Origin: Chloroflexi bacterium HGW-Chloroflexi-9
GTDB lineage: Bacteria; Chloroflexota; Dehalococcoidia; UBA2979
Direction of reading: 5' to 3'
DNA: 45,222 bases
NCBI GenBank assembly: GCA_002840675.1
Contig: PHBR01000003.1
Coordinates: 1 to 45,222, forward strand
Shown here: piece by piece, positions 6,130 through 14,702 of the stretch
Numbering within the stretch: the stretch's first letter is position 1
How the letters are laid out: the number at the start of each line of letters is the position of its first letter
Program-made: the position numbers and the translations under genes
The notes under the pieces: generated by a model
Told to the model about the DNA's origin: nothing
Database searches by the model: none
What the model saw: the letters and a program-made list of their open reading frames with translations, nothing else

Positions 6130-8321
6130 ACGCGCACCGGCAGGTCGGCGGTCACCTTCGCGCTGATCGACTTGAAGGCGGGCGTCTTGGAGCGCGGGTC
6201 CAGGCGGCGCGGCACCAGCACGTTCGCCTCCGGGTAGTACATCGCGAGGTTGCCCGGGCGGATCTCCACGATCGCAGCGACCACGCGCATCCGGCCGGCC
6301 TCGGTGGTGACGGTGACCCAGTCGCCCTCGCCAGCACCGAGGGCCGCGGCGTCCTCGGCGGACATCATCACCACGTCGCGGCGGCGGTTGCCGCGGTAGA
6401 GGTCCGTCTCCTCGTACACCACGGTGTTGAACTGGCCTTCGGAGCGCAAGGTCATCAGGCGGAACTCACCCGGCCCCGGCCGGAACTCGCCGAGGGGCGT
6501 CACGGCGAAGCGCGCCCGGCCGTCCGGCGTGTTGAAGGCGGGGTCGTGGAAGATGCGCCCGGGGATCTCGAACTCGCGCTTCGTGCCATCGATGTCGCCG
6601 ATCGCGCCGTAGCCGGGCACGACGCGCGCGATCTCCTTCCGCAGCGCGCGATGCGAACGGAGCGAGGCCCAGTCGAAGCGCCCCTCCGGCAGCACGCGCG
6701 CGGCGATCGTCGCGAGGATGTCGACCTCAGAGCGCAGGTTGCCCTTGATCGCCGGCGTGCCGCCATCCGACAGCCGGACGAAGTTGAACATCGACTCCTG
6801 CGTGGTCGGCTGCGACTCCTCGTCGCGCGCGAACACCGGGAGGATGATCGAGGTCTGACCGCGGCCGTGGACGTGGCCCTCGTTCAGTTTCGTGGTGAGC
6901 GACACCGTGAAGGGGATGCGGCGCATCGCTGCACCCGCCCAGGTGCGGTCCGGGTTGCTGCCGAACAGGTTGCCGCCCAGCAGCAGCGCCGCCTGCACCT
7001 CGCCGCGTTCTGCCGCGAGCATGGACGCGTACGTGTCCTGGCCGGACTCGCGCGGGACGCGGATGTCGAAGGCGGCCTCGAGCGCGCTCGCGAACGCCTC
7101 CTTCAGTTCGGGACTCATGCCGACGGAGCCGACGCCCTGCACGTTGGAGTGCCCGCGGACCGGCAGCAGCCCGCACCCCGGCCGCCCGAGCCAGCCGCGC
7201 GCCAGCGCGAGGTTCGCGAAGGCGGTGACGTTGTCGACGCCGTTGACGTGGTGCGTGAGCCCCATCGCCCAGAGGAAGATGCCGCGCTTCGCCGTGACCA
7301 GCATGCGGACGGCCTTGTCGATCTCGGAGCGCGGGACGCCGCACGCCGCCACCAGGTCGTCCCACGACGCCGCCTCGGCGTCGGCGCGCACCGCCTCGAA
7401 CCCGCTCGTGTGGTCGGCGATGAACACGCGGTCGAGGGCGTCCGCCTCGATCACACCCTTCAGCATCGCCTTCGCCAGCGCGACGTCCGAGCCGATGTGC
7501 GGCTGGAGGTAGAGGTCGGAGACCTGGGAGCCGAAGAGCAGGCTGCGCCAGTCGGAGGGGACGCGGAAGCGCGTCAGGCCCAGTTCGCGGAGCGGGTTCA
7601 CCACGATCACCTTGCCGCCGCGCCTGCGGAGCGCGATCAGCTGCGTGATGAGGCGAGGGTGGTTGCTCGCCGGGTTCGCGCCCGCCACCACCGCCAGGTC
7701 CGCCTTCGAGATGTCCTCCAGGGTGAGCGAGGAGGTGGAGGAGCCGAACACGCTTCCGAGCGCCACGCCCGACGCGGAGTGGCAGTAGAAGGAGCAGTTG
7801 TGGATATTCGGGCTCCCGTAGGCGCGGGCGAGCAACTGCAGCAGGAACGCCGCCTCGTTGCTGGAACGGCCGGAGGAGTAGAAGAACGTCTGGTCGGGAG
7901 GCGCCGTGCGGAACGCCTCGATGGTGCGGTCGAGCGCCTCCGCCCACGAGATCGGGCGGTAGTGGTCGTCGCCGGGCTCCGCGATCACCGGGAAGGCGAG
8001 CCGTCCGAGGCGCTCGAACGCCGCCGAGGTGAGGAACTGCATCTCGTGGAGCGGGGTGCGGGCGAGGTAGTCCGCGGTGATGACGTCGCCCATGTCGCCG
8101 GACTGGGCCTGCACCGACTTCTTGCAGAACTCCGGGAAGTGCCCTGCCTCGTTCACCATCCCGCCCAGTTGGCCGCCCATGCCCAGCGCGCACGTCTTGC
8201 ACGCATTCCTCGAACGCATGCGACGCACGAAGTCGATGGGGCTGCCGGACTGGAGCCCCTTGCGGACGGTGTAGACGATGGCGGGGAACCCGCCGCCGGC
8301 GGTGACGATCGGCTTGGCCAT
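6126..8321 (-). CDS. Molybdopterin oxidoreductase, FdhF/YdeP family
   Basis: The 731-residue protein is like the alpha subunit of formate dehydrogenase H and closest in style to YdeP. The N-terminus carries cysteines 41, 44 and 66 (ACKTCALGMGG, PEFCKKS), which could hold an iron-sulfur cluster. Molybdopterin-binding segments follow (YSSGRSSNEA, AGANPASNHPRL, LLPVRGHSNVQG, FGSNPDRTW), and the C-terminal molydopterin dinucleotide-binding domain begins near residue 620 (FNTVVYEETDLYRGNRRRD). The substrate is unknown; YdeP has been linked to acid resistance in E. coli. There is no twin-arginine signal, so it is cytoplasmic. A TACGCT box 6 bases before the ATG suggests a leaderless transcript. No electron-transfer subunit lies next to it. 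Confidence 0.88.
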   Translation of the reverse strand: MAKPIVTAGGGFPAIVYTVRKGLQSGSPIDFVRRMRSRNACKTCALGMGGQLGGMVNEAGHFPEFCKKSVQAQSGDMGDVITADYLARTPLHEMQFLTSAAFERLGRLAFPVIAEPGDDHYRPISWAEALDRTIEAFRTAPPDQTFFYSSGRSSNEAAFLLQLLARAYGSPNIHNCSFYCHSASGVALGSVFGSSTSSLTLEDISKADLAVVAGANPASNHPRLITQLIALRRRGGKVIVVNPLRELGLTRFRVPSDWRSLLFGSQVSDLYLQPHIGSDVALAKAMLKGVIEADALDRVFIADHTSGFEAVRADAEAASWDDLVAACGVPRSEIDKAVRMLVTAKRGIFLWAMGLTHHVNGVDNVTAFANLALARGWLGRPGCGLLPVRGHSNVQGVGSVGMSPELKEAFASALEAAFDIRVPRESGQDTYASMLAAERGEVQAALLLGGNLFGSNPDRTWAGAAMRRIPFTVSLTTKLNEGHVHGRGQTSIILPVFARDEESQPTTQESMFNFVRLSDGGTPAIKGNLRSEVDILATIAARVLPEGRFDWASLRSHRALRKEIARVVPGYGAIGDIDGTKREFEIPGRIFHDPAFNTPDGRARFAVTPLGEFRPGPGEFRLMTLRSEGQFNTVVYEETDLYRGNRRRDVVMMSAEDAAALGAGEGDWVTVTTEAGRMRVVAAIVEIRPGNLAMYYPEANVLVPRRLDPRSKTPAFKSISAKVTADLPVRV

Positions 8322-8327
8322 GCGTGC

Positions 8328-8333
8328 AGCGTA
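8328..8333 (-). promoter_or_regulatory. Putative -10 box, leaderless start of the YdeP-like gene
   Basis: TACGCT on the minus strand is followed by six bases and ATG 8321. Confidence 0.4.
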
Positions 8334-8387
8334 CGAGCGCCGCGCAGGCCGGACAACGCCGTCGCCGGGGCACGGTGGCGGGCGCGG

Positions 8388-9023
8388 CTACGCCTCCTCG
8401 ATGACGACCTTCGACCGTGAGCGCCAGAACAGCACGGCTCCGACGAGCGTCACGAGGGCGAGGCCGGCAAGCGTCACGTACTTATAGGTGTCCGCGGCCG
8501 CCAGCACCCGCTCCCACTGTTCGCCCAGCAGGTAGCCCGCGCTGACAAAGATCGCGTTCCACACGAGGCTGCCGAGCGTGGTGTAGAGGGTGAAGGGCAC
8601 GAACGGCATGCGGCGGAAGCCGGCCGGCACGGAGATGAGCGAGCGCACCAGCGGCACGCAACGACACACGAGGACGGCCACGGTCGACCAGCGGTCGAAC
8701 CACTCCTCCGCCCGGGTCACATCCCGACTGGTGATCCGGACCCACCGGCCGTAGCGGATCACGAGGCGATGCACGCGCTCCGGCCCGATCGCCGCGGCGA
8801 CGCCGTAGAGCAGCCACGCGCCCGCAAGGGAGCCGGCGGTGGAGGCGGCGAGCATCCCCAGCAGCGTCGCCTCGCCACGGCTTGCGGTGAACCCGGCGAG
8901 GCCCAGGACGACTTCCGAGGGGATCGGCGGAAACACGTTTTCCAGGAACACGAGGAACGCGACGCCGGCATAGCCGAAGCCATCGACGATCTCGCTCACC
9001 CAGTTGGTGAGGTCACCCAGCAT
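8388..9023 (-). CDS. DedA family membrane protein (VTT/SNARE-associated domain)
   Basis: The 211-residue integral membrane protein has the DedA pattern: FLENVFPPIPSEVVLGLAG near residue 25, then AGSLAGAWLLYG, then the arginine-bearing CRCVPLVRSLISVPAGFRRM near residue 120, with a final hydrophobic helix and a short basic tail. DedA proteins are needed for membrane homeostasis, and several act as lipid carrier flippases. Start ATG 9023 is chosen because AGGTGA lies 7 bases before it; an in-frame ATG at 9080 adds an unconserved leader. It stands alone, divergent from the GGDEF gene. Confidence 0.88.
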   Translation of the reverse strand: MLGDLTNWVSEIVDGFGYAGVAFLVFLENVFPPIPSEVVLGLAGFTASRGEATLLGMLAASTAGSLAGAWLLYGVAAAIGPERVHRLVIRYGRWVRITSRDVTRAEEWFDRWSTVAVLVCRCVPLVRSLISVPAGFRRMPFVPFTLYTTLGSLVWNAIFVSAGYLLGEQWERVLAAADTYKYVTLAGLALVTLVGAVLFWRSRSKVVIEEA

Positions 9024-9147
9024 GCGCAGATCACCTGTCGGAGCGCTTGGTGCCGCCTGCGGCGGCAACCCGCTCATCATCCCTCGGCTCCCGACGGGAG
9101 GCGAGCGGGGCGGAGGTCCCTGTAAGGCACCGTCCCGGGTGCGGCGG

Positions 9148-9153
9148 TAGAAT
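9148..9153 (+). promoter_or_regulatory. Putative -10 box, leaderless start of the GGDEF gene
   Basis: TAGAAT is followed by 7 bases and ATG 9161. It overlaps the other possible start, ATG 9152, which argues for the later one. Confidence 0.35.
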
Positions 9154-9160
9154 GAACGTA

Positions 9161-10411
9161 ATGCCCGATCACCAGACCAGCCCGGGAGACCTCCTCCAGG
9201 CCCTCCTTGCCGTCATGCCGTCTCCGATCGCGACGTGGGCGCCAGATGGTCGTCTGCTCGGCTGCTCCGCTGCGTTCGCCGCGCTCCTCGGCCATTCGGA
9301 GGAGGAGATCGCCGCGATCGGCCGCGTGTCGCTGCTGGAGGAGTCGGACCGCGAGGCGGCTCGCGAGCGGATCACCACGCGCGGGTCCGGCTCTCGCATT
9401 TCCTGGTCGTTCCGGGCGCGCCTCCGGCGCGCTGATGGCGAACCCATCGCCGCGCATTGCCGTGTGGTGCCGCTGGTGGTCGGTGGCGATCTGCTCGGCG
9501 ACCTGTTCGAGGTCGTCGAACTCGTCGACGCCACCTCCAAGGGGGAGGCGCTTGCTGTCCAGGCGGAGACGTACGCCGAGTTGTTCGAGCACATCTCTGA
9601 AGCCGTCTGGCAGATGGACGACCGCCGGCGAATGATCTGGGCCAACCCGGCCGCCGAGCGCCTCTTCGGCCGCACCCTGGTGGAACTCCAGCGCACACCG
9701 ATGCAAGAGGTCCTCTTCGACGAGGGCTTGCGCGGTGTCGCTGATATCCGTGAGCGGTTCGATACCGGACAGCGCGTCCCCCGGCGCATCGAGGCCCGGA
9801 TCAAGCGCCCCGATGGGGAGGTGCGCTGGCTCGGGGGGTCGCTGTTCTTGAAGCCGGCGCCGGACGGCCGCTTCGGCACCTCATGGATCGTGGCGCGCGA
9901 TATCACCGCGGTGAAGGAGCGCGAGCGGGCCCTTACCGAGATGGCGACCGAGGCCCGTCAGCAGGCGTTGCTGGATCCCCTGACTGGCCTTGGTAACCGT
10001 CGAGCGTTCGACGAGGCTCTCCTGGCGTGCCGCGAACAAGAGTCCCCCGGCCGTCACGCGATCATCGTGGTGGTGGACCTGGACCGGCTGAAGGCCGTGA
10101 ACGACGAGGCGGGCCATGCTGCTGGGGACGAGGCGCTCCGTGCGACCGCAATCGCGGTACAGGAGCGCATCCGCGCGGGCGACCAGGCGTTCCGCATCGG
10201 CGGAGACGAGTTCGCGATCATCGCGTACGGCACCGAGCCGGGGCCGCTTGAGGCGCGACTGGCGCGAGCCATCACCTTCCGCGACTCGATGCCCGCGCTC
10301 TTTGCCTCGGTCGGTTCCGCGACGGTCGGCGTCGACAGCGACGATCCCGTGGAGGCCTACCGCATCGCGGACCTGCGGATGTATGAGATGAAGCGGAACG
10401 ACCGCCCCTGA
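9161..10411 (+). CDS. Diguanylate cyclase with two PAS domains
   Basis: The 416-residue protein carries two PAS domains (residues about 10-125 with LLAVMPSPIATWAPDGRL, and about 140-260 with ISEAVWQMDDRRRMIWANPAAERLFGR split by the PAS core), a short helical linker and a GGDEF domain. The active-site motif GGDEF is at residues 347-351. The inhibitory site RAGD is at residues 338-341, the expected five residues upstream. It should make cyclic di-GMP from GTP and respond to its own product. No membrane segment or EAL domain is seen. The stop codon sits in the sequence CCC-TGA-C, a known +1 frameshift-prone context, and the next open frame is in exactly that +1 frame. Confidence 0.92.
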   Translation: MPDHQTSPGDLLQALLAVMPSPIATWAPDGRLLGCSAAFAALLGHSEEEIAAIGRVSLLEESDREAARERITTRGSGSRISWSFRARLRRADGEPIAAHCRVVPLVVGGDLLGDLFEVVELVDATSKGEALAVQAETYAELFEHISEAVWQMDDRRRMIWANPAAERLFGRTLVELQRTPMQEVLFDEGLRGVADIRERFDTGQRVPRRIEARIKRPDGEVRWLGGSLFLKPAPDGRFGTSWIVARDITAVKERERALTEMATEARQQALLDPLTGLGNRRAFDEALLACREQESPGRHAIIVVVDLDRLKAVNDEAGHAAGDEALRATAIAVQERIRAGDQAFRIGGDEFAIIAYGTEPGPLEARLARAITFRDSMPALFASVGSATVGVDSDDPVEAYRIADLRMYEMKRNDRP

Positions 10412-10682
10412 CCGACGTCCGCCAGACGATCCGGTCGAGCGCACCCCGGAGCCACCGATTCGCACCGACCCCGCCCCCACCAGTGAACTCGACGCGCTCC
10501 TCGCGCGGTATCGCGGCGCCCTGCAGGAGGTTGCGCGGCTCTCCATTGCGGACGACCACGGCTCCGGCGAGCGGACGGCGCGTCTCGCGGGCCTCGCGGC
10601 GTGGGAGGCTGAGGCGGAGCGGCTGCGCGGGCTGATCGAGGCGGCCGGCGGGCAGGTCGAGGGCGGGTCGGTTGCGGGCTGA
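10392..10682 (+). other. Open frame without a start codon; possible +1 extension of the GGDEF protein
   Basis: Between the GGDEF stop and the SUI1 gene one frame stays open for 97 codons. From about 10485 it looks truly coding: strong G/C third positions and an amphipathic helical protein (ELDALLARYRGALQEVARL, WEAEAERLRGLIEAAGG). It has no in-frame ATG, GTG or TTG, so normal initiation is hard to explain; ATT 10458 or an internal CTG would be needed. It lies in the +1 frame of the cyclase, entered exactly at the shifty stop CCC-TGA (10406-10411). It is either a frameshift-made coiled extension, a gene with a rare start, or a remnant. Confidence 0.4.
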
Positions 10683-10723
10683 GCCTGCGCAGTGGGATCG
10701 TGCAGGCGAGCGGAGGCGAGCGC

Positions 10724-11101
10724 ATGCCCGGCGAGCAGTCACGACTGGTCTACTCCACGGACGGCGAGCACGTCGTCCAGGCGAAATCCGAGCGCCCCTC
10801 GAAGCCTGCGCCGGCGCGGAACGCTCGCGCCTCGGGTCGCCCGGCCCCGTCGGTGCCCGATGACGGCTACGTCCGCATCCGTCGAGAGAAGTCAGGACGA
10901 GGCGGGAAGACGGTCACCACCATCACCGGCGTCCGCGCCGGCGAGCGCGAACTGGACGACCTCCTCAAGACCCTGAAGCAACTCTGCGGCGCCGGCGGCA
11001 CCCGCGAGGGCGCCACGCTGGAGATCCAGGGCGACCACCGCGACCGCATCCACGAGAAGATGGTCGCCCTCGGCCACCGCGTGAAACTCGCCGGCGGGTA
11101 G
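10724..11101 (+). CDS. SUI1/YciH-like translation initiation factor
   Basis: The 125-residue protein has a basic, variable N-terminal half and the SUI1 (eIF1) domain in the C-terminal half: RIRREKSGRGGKTVTTITG near residues 55-73, then LDDLLKTLKQLCGAGGT and a final LEIQGDHRD segment. The bacterial homologue YciH influences start-site choice and recognition of leaderless or unusual initiation complexes. ATG 10724 follows a perfect GGAGG 7 bases upstream; an ATG at 10700 overlaps that box and is unlikely. A link to the many leaderless-looking starts in this window is tempting, but it is only an inference. Confidence 0.88.
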   Translation: MPGEQSRLVYSTDGEHVVQAKSERPSKPAPARNARASGRPAPSVPDDGYVRIRREKSGRGGKTVTTITGVRAGERELDDLLKTLKQLCGAGGTREGATLEIQGDHRDRIHEKMVALGHRVKLAGG

Positions 11102-11109
11102 CCAGGCGC

Positions 11110-11115
11110 TACCAT
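11110..11115 (+). promoter_or_regulatory. Putative -10 box, leaderless start of the ABC operon
   Basis: TACCAT is followed by 7 bases and ATG 11123. No Shine-Dalgarno box precedes this ATG, which fits a leaderless message. Confidence 0.4.
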
Positions 11116-11122
11116 CGTCGCC

Positions 11123-12037
11123 ATGTCCGTCGTCCAGTCCACCGGCCTCAGCAAGCACTACCCCGGCGTGCGCGCGCTCGACGATCTGACGATCGAGGTG
11201 CAGCCGGGGATCGTGGGGCTGGTCGGCGCGAACGGCGCCGGTAAGAGCACGCTCATCAAGTTGCTGCTCGGCCTGATCCCGCCGACCGCGGGCGAGGCGA
11301 CCGTCCTGGGCTACGACATCGCCACGCAGGGGCCGCTCCTCCGCCAGCACGTCGGCTACATGCCGGAGCACGACTGCCTGCCGCTGGAGATGAATGCGAC
11401 CGAGTTCGTGGCGCACATGGCGCAGATCAGCGGGCTGCCTCGGACGGCGGCGCGCGAGCGGGCGGCGGAGACGCTGCGCCACGCCGGCCTGTTCGAGGAG
11501 CGCTACCGCTCGATGGCCGGCTACTCCACGGGCATGCGCCAGCGCGCCAAGCTGGCACAAGCGCTCGTCCACGACCCCGAACTCGTGTTCCTCGATGAGC
11601 CCACGAACGGCCTGGACCCCGCCGGGCGCGACGAGATGCTGGACCTCGTGGCCCGCACCGGTCGAGGGCTGGGGATCAGCCTGATCATGGCGACGCACCT
11701 GCTCGGCGAGATCGAGCGCGTCTGCGACCAGTTGATCGTGATCGATGGCGGTCGCCTGCTCCACTACGGCCCCCTGTCGGAGTTCACGGAGCGCACCCAG
11801 ACCCTGGACGTGGAGGTGACCGCGGACGCGGAGCGCCTCGGCGAGCGGCTGCGGGCGCACGGCCTAGACGTCACGGTGGAGGGCCACCATGTGCTGGTGA
11901 GCCTGGACGGAGCGCCGCCGTTCGACCTGATCCGCGACACCGTCGTCGAACTCGGCCTCGGGCTGGTGCGGATCCAGCAGCGCCGGCGCACGCTCGAAGA
12001 CCTGTTCCGCCTCGCTCCCGAGGCGGCCATCGCATGA
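11123..12037 (+). CDS. ABC-2 transporter ATP-binding protein (first pair)
   Basis: The 304-residue ATPase shows Walker A GANGAGKST near residue 36, signature YSTGMRQR near residue 134, Walker B LVFLDEPTNGLDP and the switch histidine in ATHLL. The C-terminal ~80 residues form the small extra domain usual for ABC-2 exporters. Its 3' end overlaps the start of the permease gene by four bases (ATGA), so the two are translationally coupled. It opens a four-gene operon of two complete ATPase-permease pairs. The substrate cannot be read from the sequence; lipid, drug or bacteriocin-like export are all possible. Confidence 0.92.
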   Translation: MSVVQSTGLSKHYPGVRALDDLTIEVQPGIVGLVGANGAGKSTLIKLLLGLIPPTAGEATVLGYDIATQGPLLRQHVGYMPEHDCLPLEMNATEFVAHMAQISGLPRTAARERAAETLRHAGLFEERYRSMAGYSTGMRQRAKLAQALVHDPELVFLDEPTNGLDPAGRDEMLDLVARTGRGLGISLIMATHLLGEIERVCDQLIVIDGGRLLHYGPLSEFTERTQTLDVEVTADAERLGERLRAHGLDVTVEGHHVLVSLDGAPPFDLIRDTVVELGLGLVRIQQRRRTLEDLFRLAPEAAIA

Positions 12038-12936
12038 CGATGCCCTCGACCCCACCCGCCGAGGCGAGTGCGAGCAACATCTACGACCTGGGCTACCGGC
12101 GCTACGAGGGCGAGCGGCTCGGACGCCGTCACGCGGTGCTGGCGCTGTACCGGGAGAGCCTGCGCGGCGCGTTCGGCCTCGGGCGGAGCGCGGCGTCGAA
12201 GGTCGCGCCGGCGATCCTGATCGCCATCGCGCTGGTGCCGGCGCTGGTGCAGCTGATCATCGCCGCGGTCATCCCAATCGAAGCCGAACTGATCCGCGCG
12301 GAGGACTACTACGGACTGATCACGCTGGTGCTGGCGCTCTTCTGCGGAGTGGTGGCGCCGGACATCGTGGGCCGCGACCAGCGCAACCGCTCGCTCACGC
12401 TCTACTTCTCGCGCGCGATCAGCCGCACGGACTACGCGCTCGGCAAACTGGCGGCGATGACCACCGCGATGCTGGCGATCACGCTCGCGCCTCAGGTCCT
12501 GCTGTTCGTGGGGAACGCGCTCGGGACGCAGGACTTTGGCCGGTTTGTCGCGGACGAGTGGACGCAGGTCTTCCCGATCGTGTTCACGGCCGCCATCGGC
12601 TCCACGCTGATCGCCTCGATCGGCGCTGTGGTCGCGGCACAGACGCCGCAGCGCGCGTTCGCGACCGTCGGGATCATCGTCGCGTTTGTGCTGCCGCTGT
12701 TCATCGCCAGCATCCTCGTGCAGGAGATCGGCACCGAGGTGCTGCGCCCGGCCGTGTTCATCAGCCCGCTCGACCTGCTGGACGGCACGACCGTGTGGCT
12801 CTTCGGCGGGACGCTGGAGGAAAGCGTGGCCGCCGAGGCCGGCTTCCATCCGGCTGCGTACCTGGCCGGATGCCTCGTGATCACGGCGATCGCGGTCGGG
12901 CTGCTGCTGCGGCGCTACGCGAAGGTGCAGGCATGA
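12034..12936 (+). CDS. ABC-2 transporter permease (first pair)
   Basis: The 300-residue membrane protein opens with a soluble segment YDLGYRRYEGERLGR, a motif typical of one ABC-2 permease group. About six hydrophobic helices follow (for example AILIAIALVPALVQLIIAAV, LITLVLALFCGVVAPDIVG split by its charged loop), with a conserved loop GRDQRNRSLTLYFSRAISR between them. It forms the membrane channel for the ATPase encoded just upstream. It overlaps both neighbours by four bases. Confidence 0.9.
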   Translation: MTMPSTPPAEASASNIYDLGYRRYEGERLGRRHAVLALYRESLRGAFGLGRSAASKVAPAILIAIALVPALVQLIIAAVIPIEAELIRAEDYYGLITLVLALFCGVVAPDIVGRDQRNRSLTLYFSRAISRTDYALGKLAAMTTAMLAITLAPQVLLFVGNALGTQDFGRFVADEWTQVFPIVFTAAIGSTLIASIGAVVAAQTPQRAFATVGIIVAFVLPLFIASILVQEIGTEVLRPAVFISPLDLLDGTTVWLFGGTLEESVAAEAGFHPAAYLAGCLVITAIAVGLLLRRYAKVQA

Positions 12937-13859
12937 CCGCGACCAGTCAGCCCGCGATCGAGGTCGCCGGCGTCTCGCGCTGGTACGGCAACGTGGTCGC
13001 CGTGAACGACGTGACGTTCTCCGTGCAGCCCGGCGTCACCGGCCTCCTCGGGCCGAACGGTGCGGGGAAGTCCACGCTGCTGCACATGATGGCGGGCTTC
13101 CTCCGCCCGTCCTCGGGCGAGGTCCGCATCCTCGGTGAGTCGACGTGGGGACGGCCCGACCTGTACCGGCGCGTGGGCATCGTGCTGGAACGCGAGGCTG
13201 TCTACGGCGGGCTGACCGGGTACGAGTCTGTCCGCGTCAACGCCCGTCTCCACGGCCTGGACAACCCGCACGAGGCGGCGATGCGCGCGATCGAACTCGT
13301 CGACCTCGGCGCGGCAAAGGATCGCCGCACGGGGACGTACTCGAAAGGCATGAAGCAGCGCATCAAGATCGCGGCCGCGCTGGTGCACGACCCGGCGGTG
13401 CTGCTGCTCGACGAGCCGTTTAACGGCGCCGACCCGCGCCAGCGGCTGCACCTGATGGACCTGCTCCGGCAGATGGCGCGCGAGGGCCGCGCGGTGATGT
13501 TCTCCTCCCACATCCTGGAGGAGATGGAGCGCCTGGGTGACGGCGTGCTCGTGATCGTCGCGGGCCGCCTCGCCGCGTCGGGGGACTTCCGCGCCATCCG
13601 CCGGCTGATGACGGACCGGCCGCACGAGTTCCTGGTGGAGTCCAGCGACAATCGGGTGCTGGCGCAGGCACTCCTCGGCGACACCGCCGTGAGCGGCGCC
13701 TCGATCGAGGGCGACCGGCTGACGGTGCGCACGGACGACTTCACGCGCTTCACGGAGCAGTTGCCGCGCATCGCGCAGGCGGCGCGCGTGACCGTGATCG
13801 GCCTGTCGCCGCTCGACGAGTCACTGGAGAGCGTCTTCGAATACCTGGTGTCGCGATGA
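12933..13859 (+). CDS. ABC-2 transporter ATP-binding protein (second pair)
   Basis: The 308-residue ATPase has Walker A GPNGAGKST near residue 43, signature YSKGMKQR, Walker B LLLDEPFNGADP with Ala where most homologues have Leu, and the switch histidine in SSHILEE. ATG 12933 sits in the ATGA overlap with the preceding permease; longer frames upstream are only shadows of that permease. It is different enough from the first ATPase in the operon that the pair looks old rather than recently duplicated. The two cassettes may form one heteromeric transporter or two separate ones. Confidence 0.92.
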   Translation: MTATSQPAIEVAGVSRWYGNVVAVNDVTFSVQPGVTGLLGPNGAGKSTLLHMMAGFLRPSSGEVRILGESTWGRPDLYRRVGIVLEREAVYGGLTGYESVRVNARLHGLDNPHEAAMRAIELVDLGAAKDRRTGTYSKGMKQRIKIAAALVHDPAVLLLDEPFNGADPRQRLHLMDLLRQMAREGRAVMFSSHILEEMERLGDGVLVIVAGRLAASGDFRAIRRLMTDRPHEFLVESSDNRVLAQALLGDTAVSGASIEGDRLTVRTDDFTRFTEQLPRIAQAARVTVIGLSPLDESLESVFEYLVSR

Positions 13860-14593
13860 TCCCCGTGATCTTCGTGCTCACGCTCCGCCAGTTGCTGCGC
13901 CAGCGACGCACGCTGCTCCTCGTGCTGCTGGCGGTGCTCCCCGTGCTGCTGGCGACGCTCTTCCGGCTGACCGCGGAGGAGGTCACCCCGGCCCGTTTCG
14001 CCGCCAATGGGCTCTTCGCCGGGTTCATCGTGAACCTGGTGCTTCCCCTGACGGCGCTGGTGGTGGGGACCGCCGCGCTCGGGCAGGAGATCGAGGATGG
14101 GACCGTCGTCTATCTCCTCGGCAAGCCGCTGCCGCGCTGGACGATCGTCATCGCGAAGGTCGCCGCGGCGTGGATGGTCACGGCCGCCGTGGTCGTCGCC
14201 TGCGTCGTCGCCAGCGGCCTCATCGTCCTCACCGGGGAGGAGGGCTACGGCCTCACCCTGGCGTTCGTCGTGGCGGTGCTCGCCGGCTCCCTCACCTACT
14301 CGGCGCTGTTCGTCGGGCTGAGCATCCGCTTCGGCCGCGCGCTGATCATCGGGCTGGCGTACGTGTTCGTGTGGGAGGCGCTGGTCTCCCGCTTCATCCC
14401 GGGCGTCCGCTTCCTGAGCGTGCGGGCGTACACCCTGGGCGTGGCGGACGGCGTGACCGATGTTCCGGCACGGATCTTCGAGGCCTCCCTCTCGCCGAGG
14501 CCCGCAGTGCTGCTGATCACGATCCTCACGGTGCTCACCACGGCGTACGCGATCCGCCGCCTGAACGCGTACGAGGTCTCCGAGCGCGTCTAG
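13856..14593 (+). CDS. ABC-2 transporter permease (second pair)
   Basis: The 245-residue membrane protein has about six hydrophobic segments (LLLVLLAVLPVLLATLF near residue 20, LVLPLTALVVGTAALG near residue 61) and the ABC-2 loop EIEDGTVVYLLGKPLPRW after the second helix. It overlaps the second ATPase gene by the four bases ATGA and closes the operon. No terminator hairpin is obvious after it; a promoter for the next gene follows within 50 bases. Confidence 0.9.
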   Translation: MIPVIFVLTLRQLLRQRRTLLLVLLAVLPVLLATLFRLTAEEVTPARFAANGLFAGFIVNLVLPLTALVVGTAALGQEIEDGTVVYLLGKPLPRWTIVIAKVAAAWMVTAAVVVACVVASGLIVLTGEEGYGLTLAFVVAVLAGSLTYSALFVGLSIRFGRALIIGLAYVFVWEALVSRFIPGVRFLSVRAYTLGVADGVTDVPARIFEASLSPRPAVLLITILTVLTTAYAIRRLNAYEVSERV

Positions 14594-14638
14594 CGCCGTT
14601 GCGAGAGACCCCGGTCACCGGTCCGAAACCGCGCATGG

Positions 14639-14661
14639 CGTAGACTGCCGCGATTCCCCGG
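14639..14661 (+). promoter_or_regulatory. Shared promoter element before MFS transporter 1
   Basis: The element reads CGTAGACT, two bases GC, then CGCGATTCCCCGG. It matches 18590-18612 at 21 of 23 positions. TAGACT is a plausible -10 box 62 bases before GTG 14703. The conserved part after it would lie around or just past the transcription start. Confidence 0.5.
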
Positions 14662-14702
14662 GCGTACCTCGACCTCGGGTTCACCGACGAAGGCAGGGCG
14701 CC

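Noticed and set aside
5901-8420. An 839-codon open frame on the plus strand
   Set aside because: It is the mirror of the YdeP-like gene: high GC at third positions keeps the opposite strand open. Its composition is Arg/Ala/His-rich with no domain.
12558-12932. An upstream extension of the second ABC ATPase
   Set aside because: The extension is a shadow of the permease gene; the ATG in the ATGA overlap gives the normal family start.
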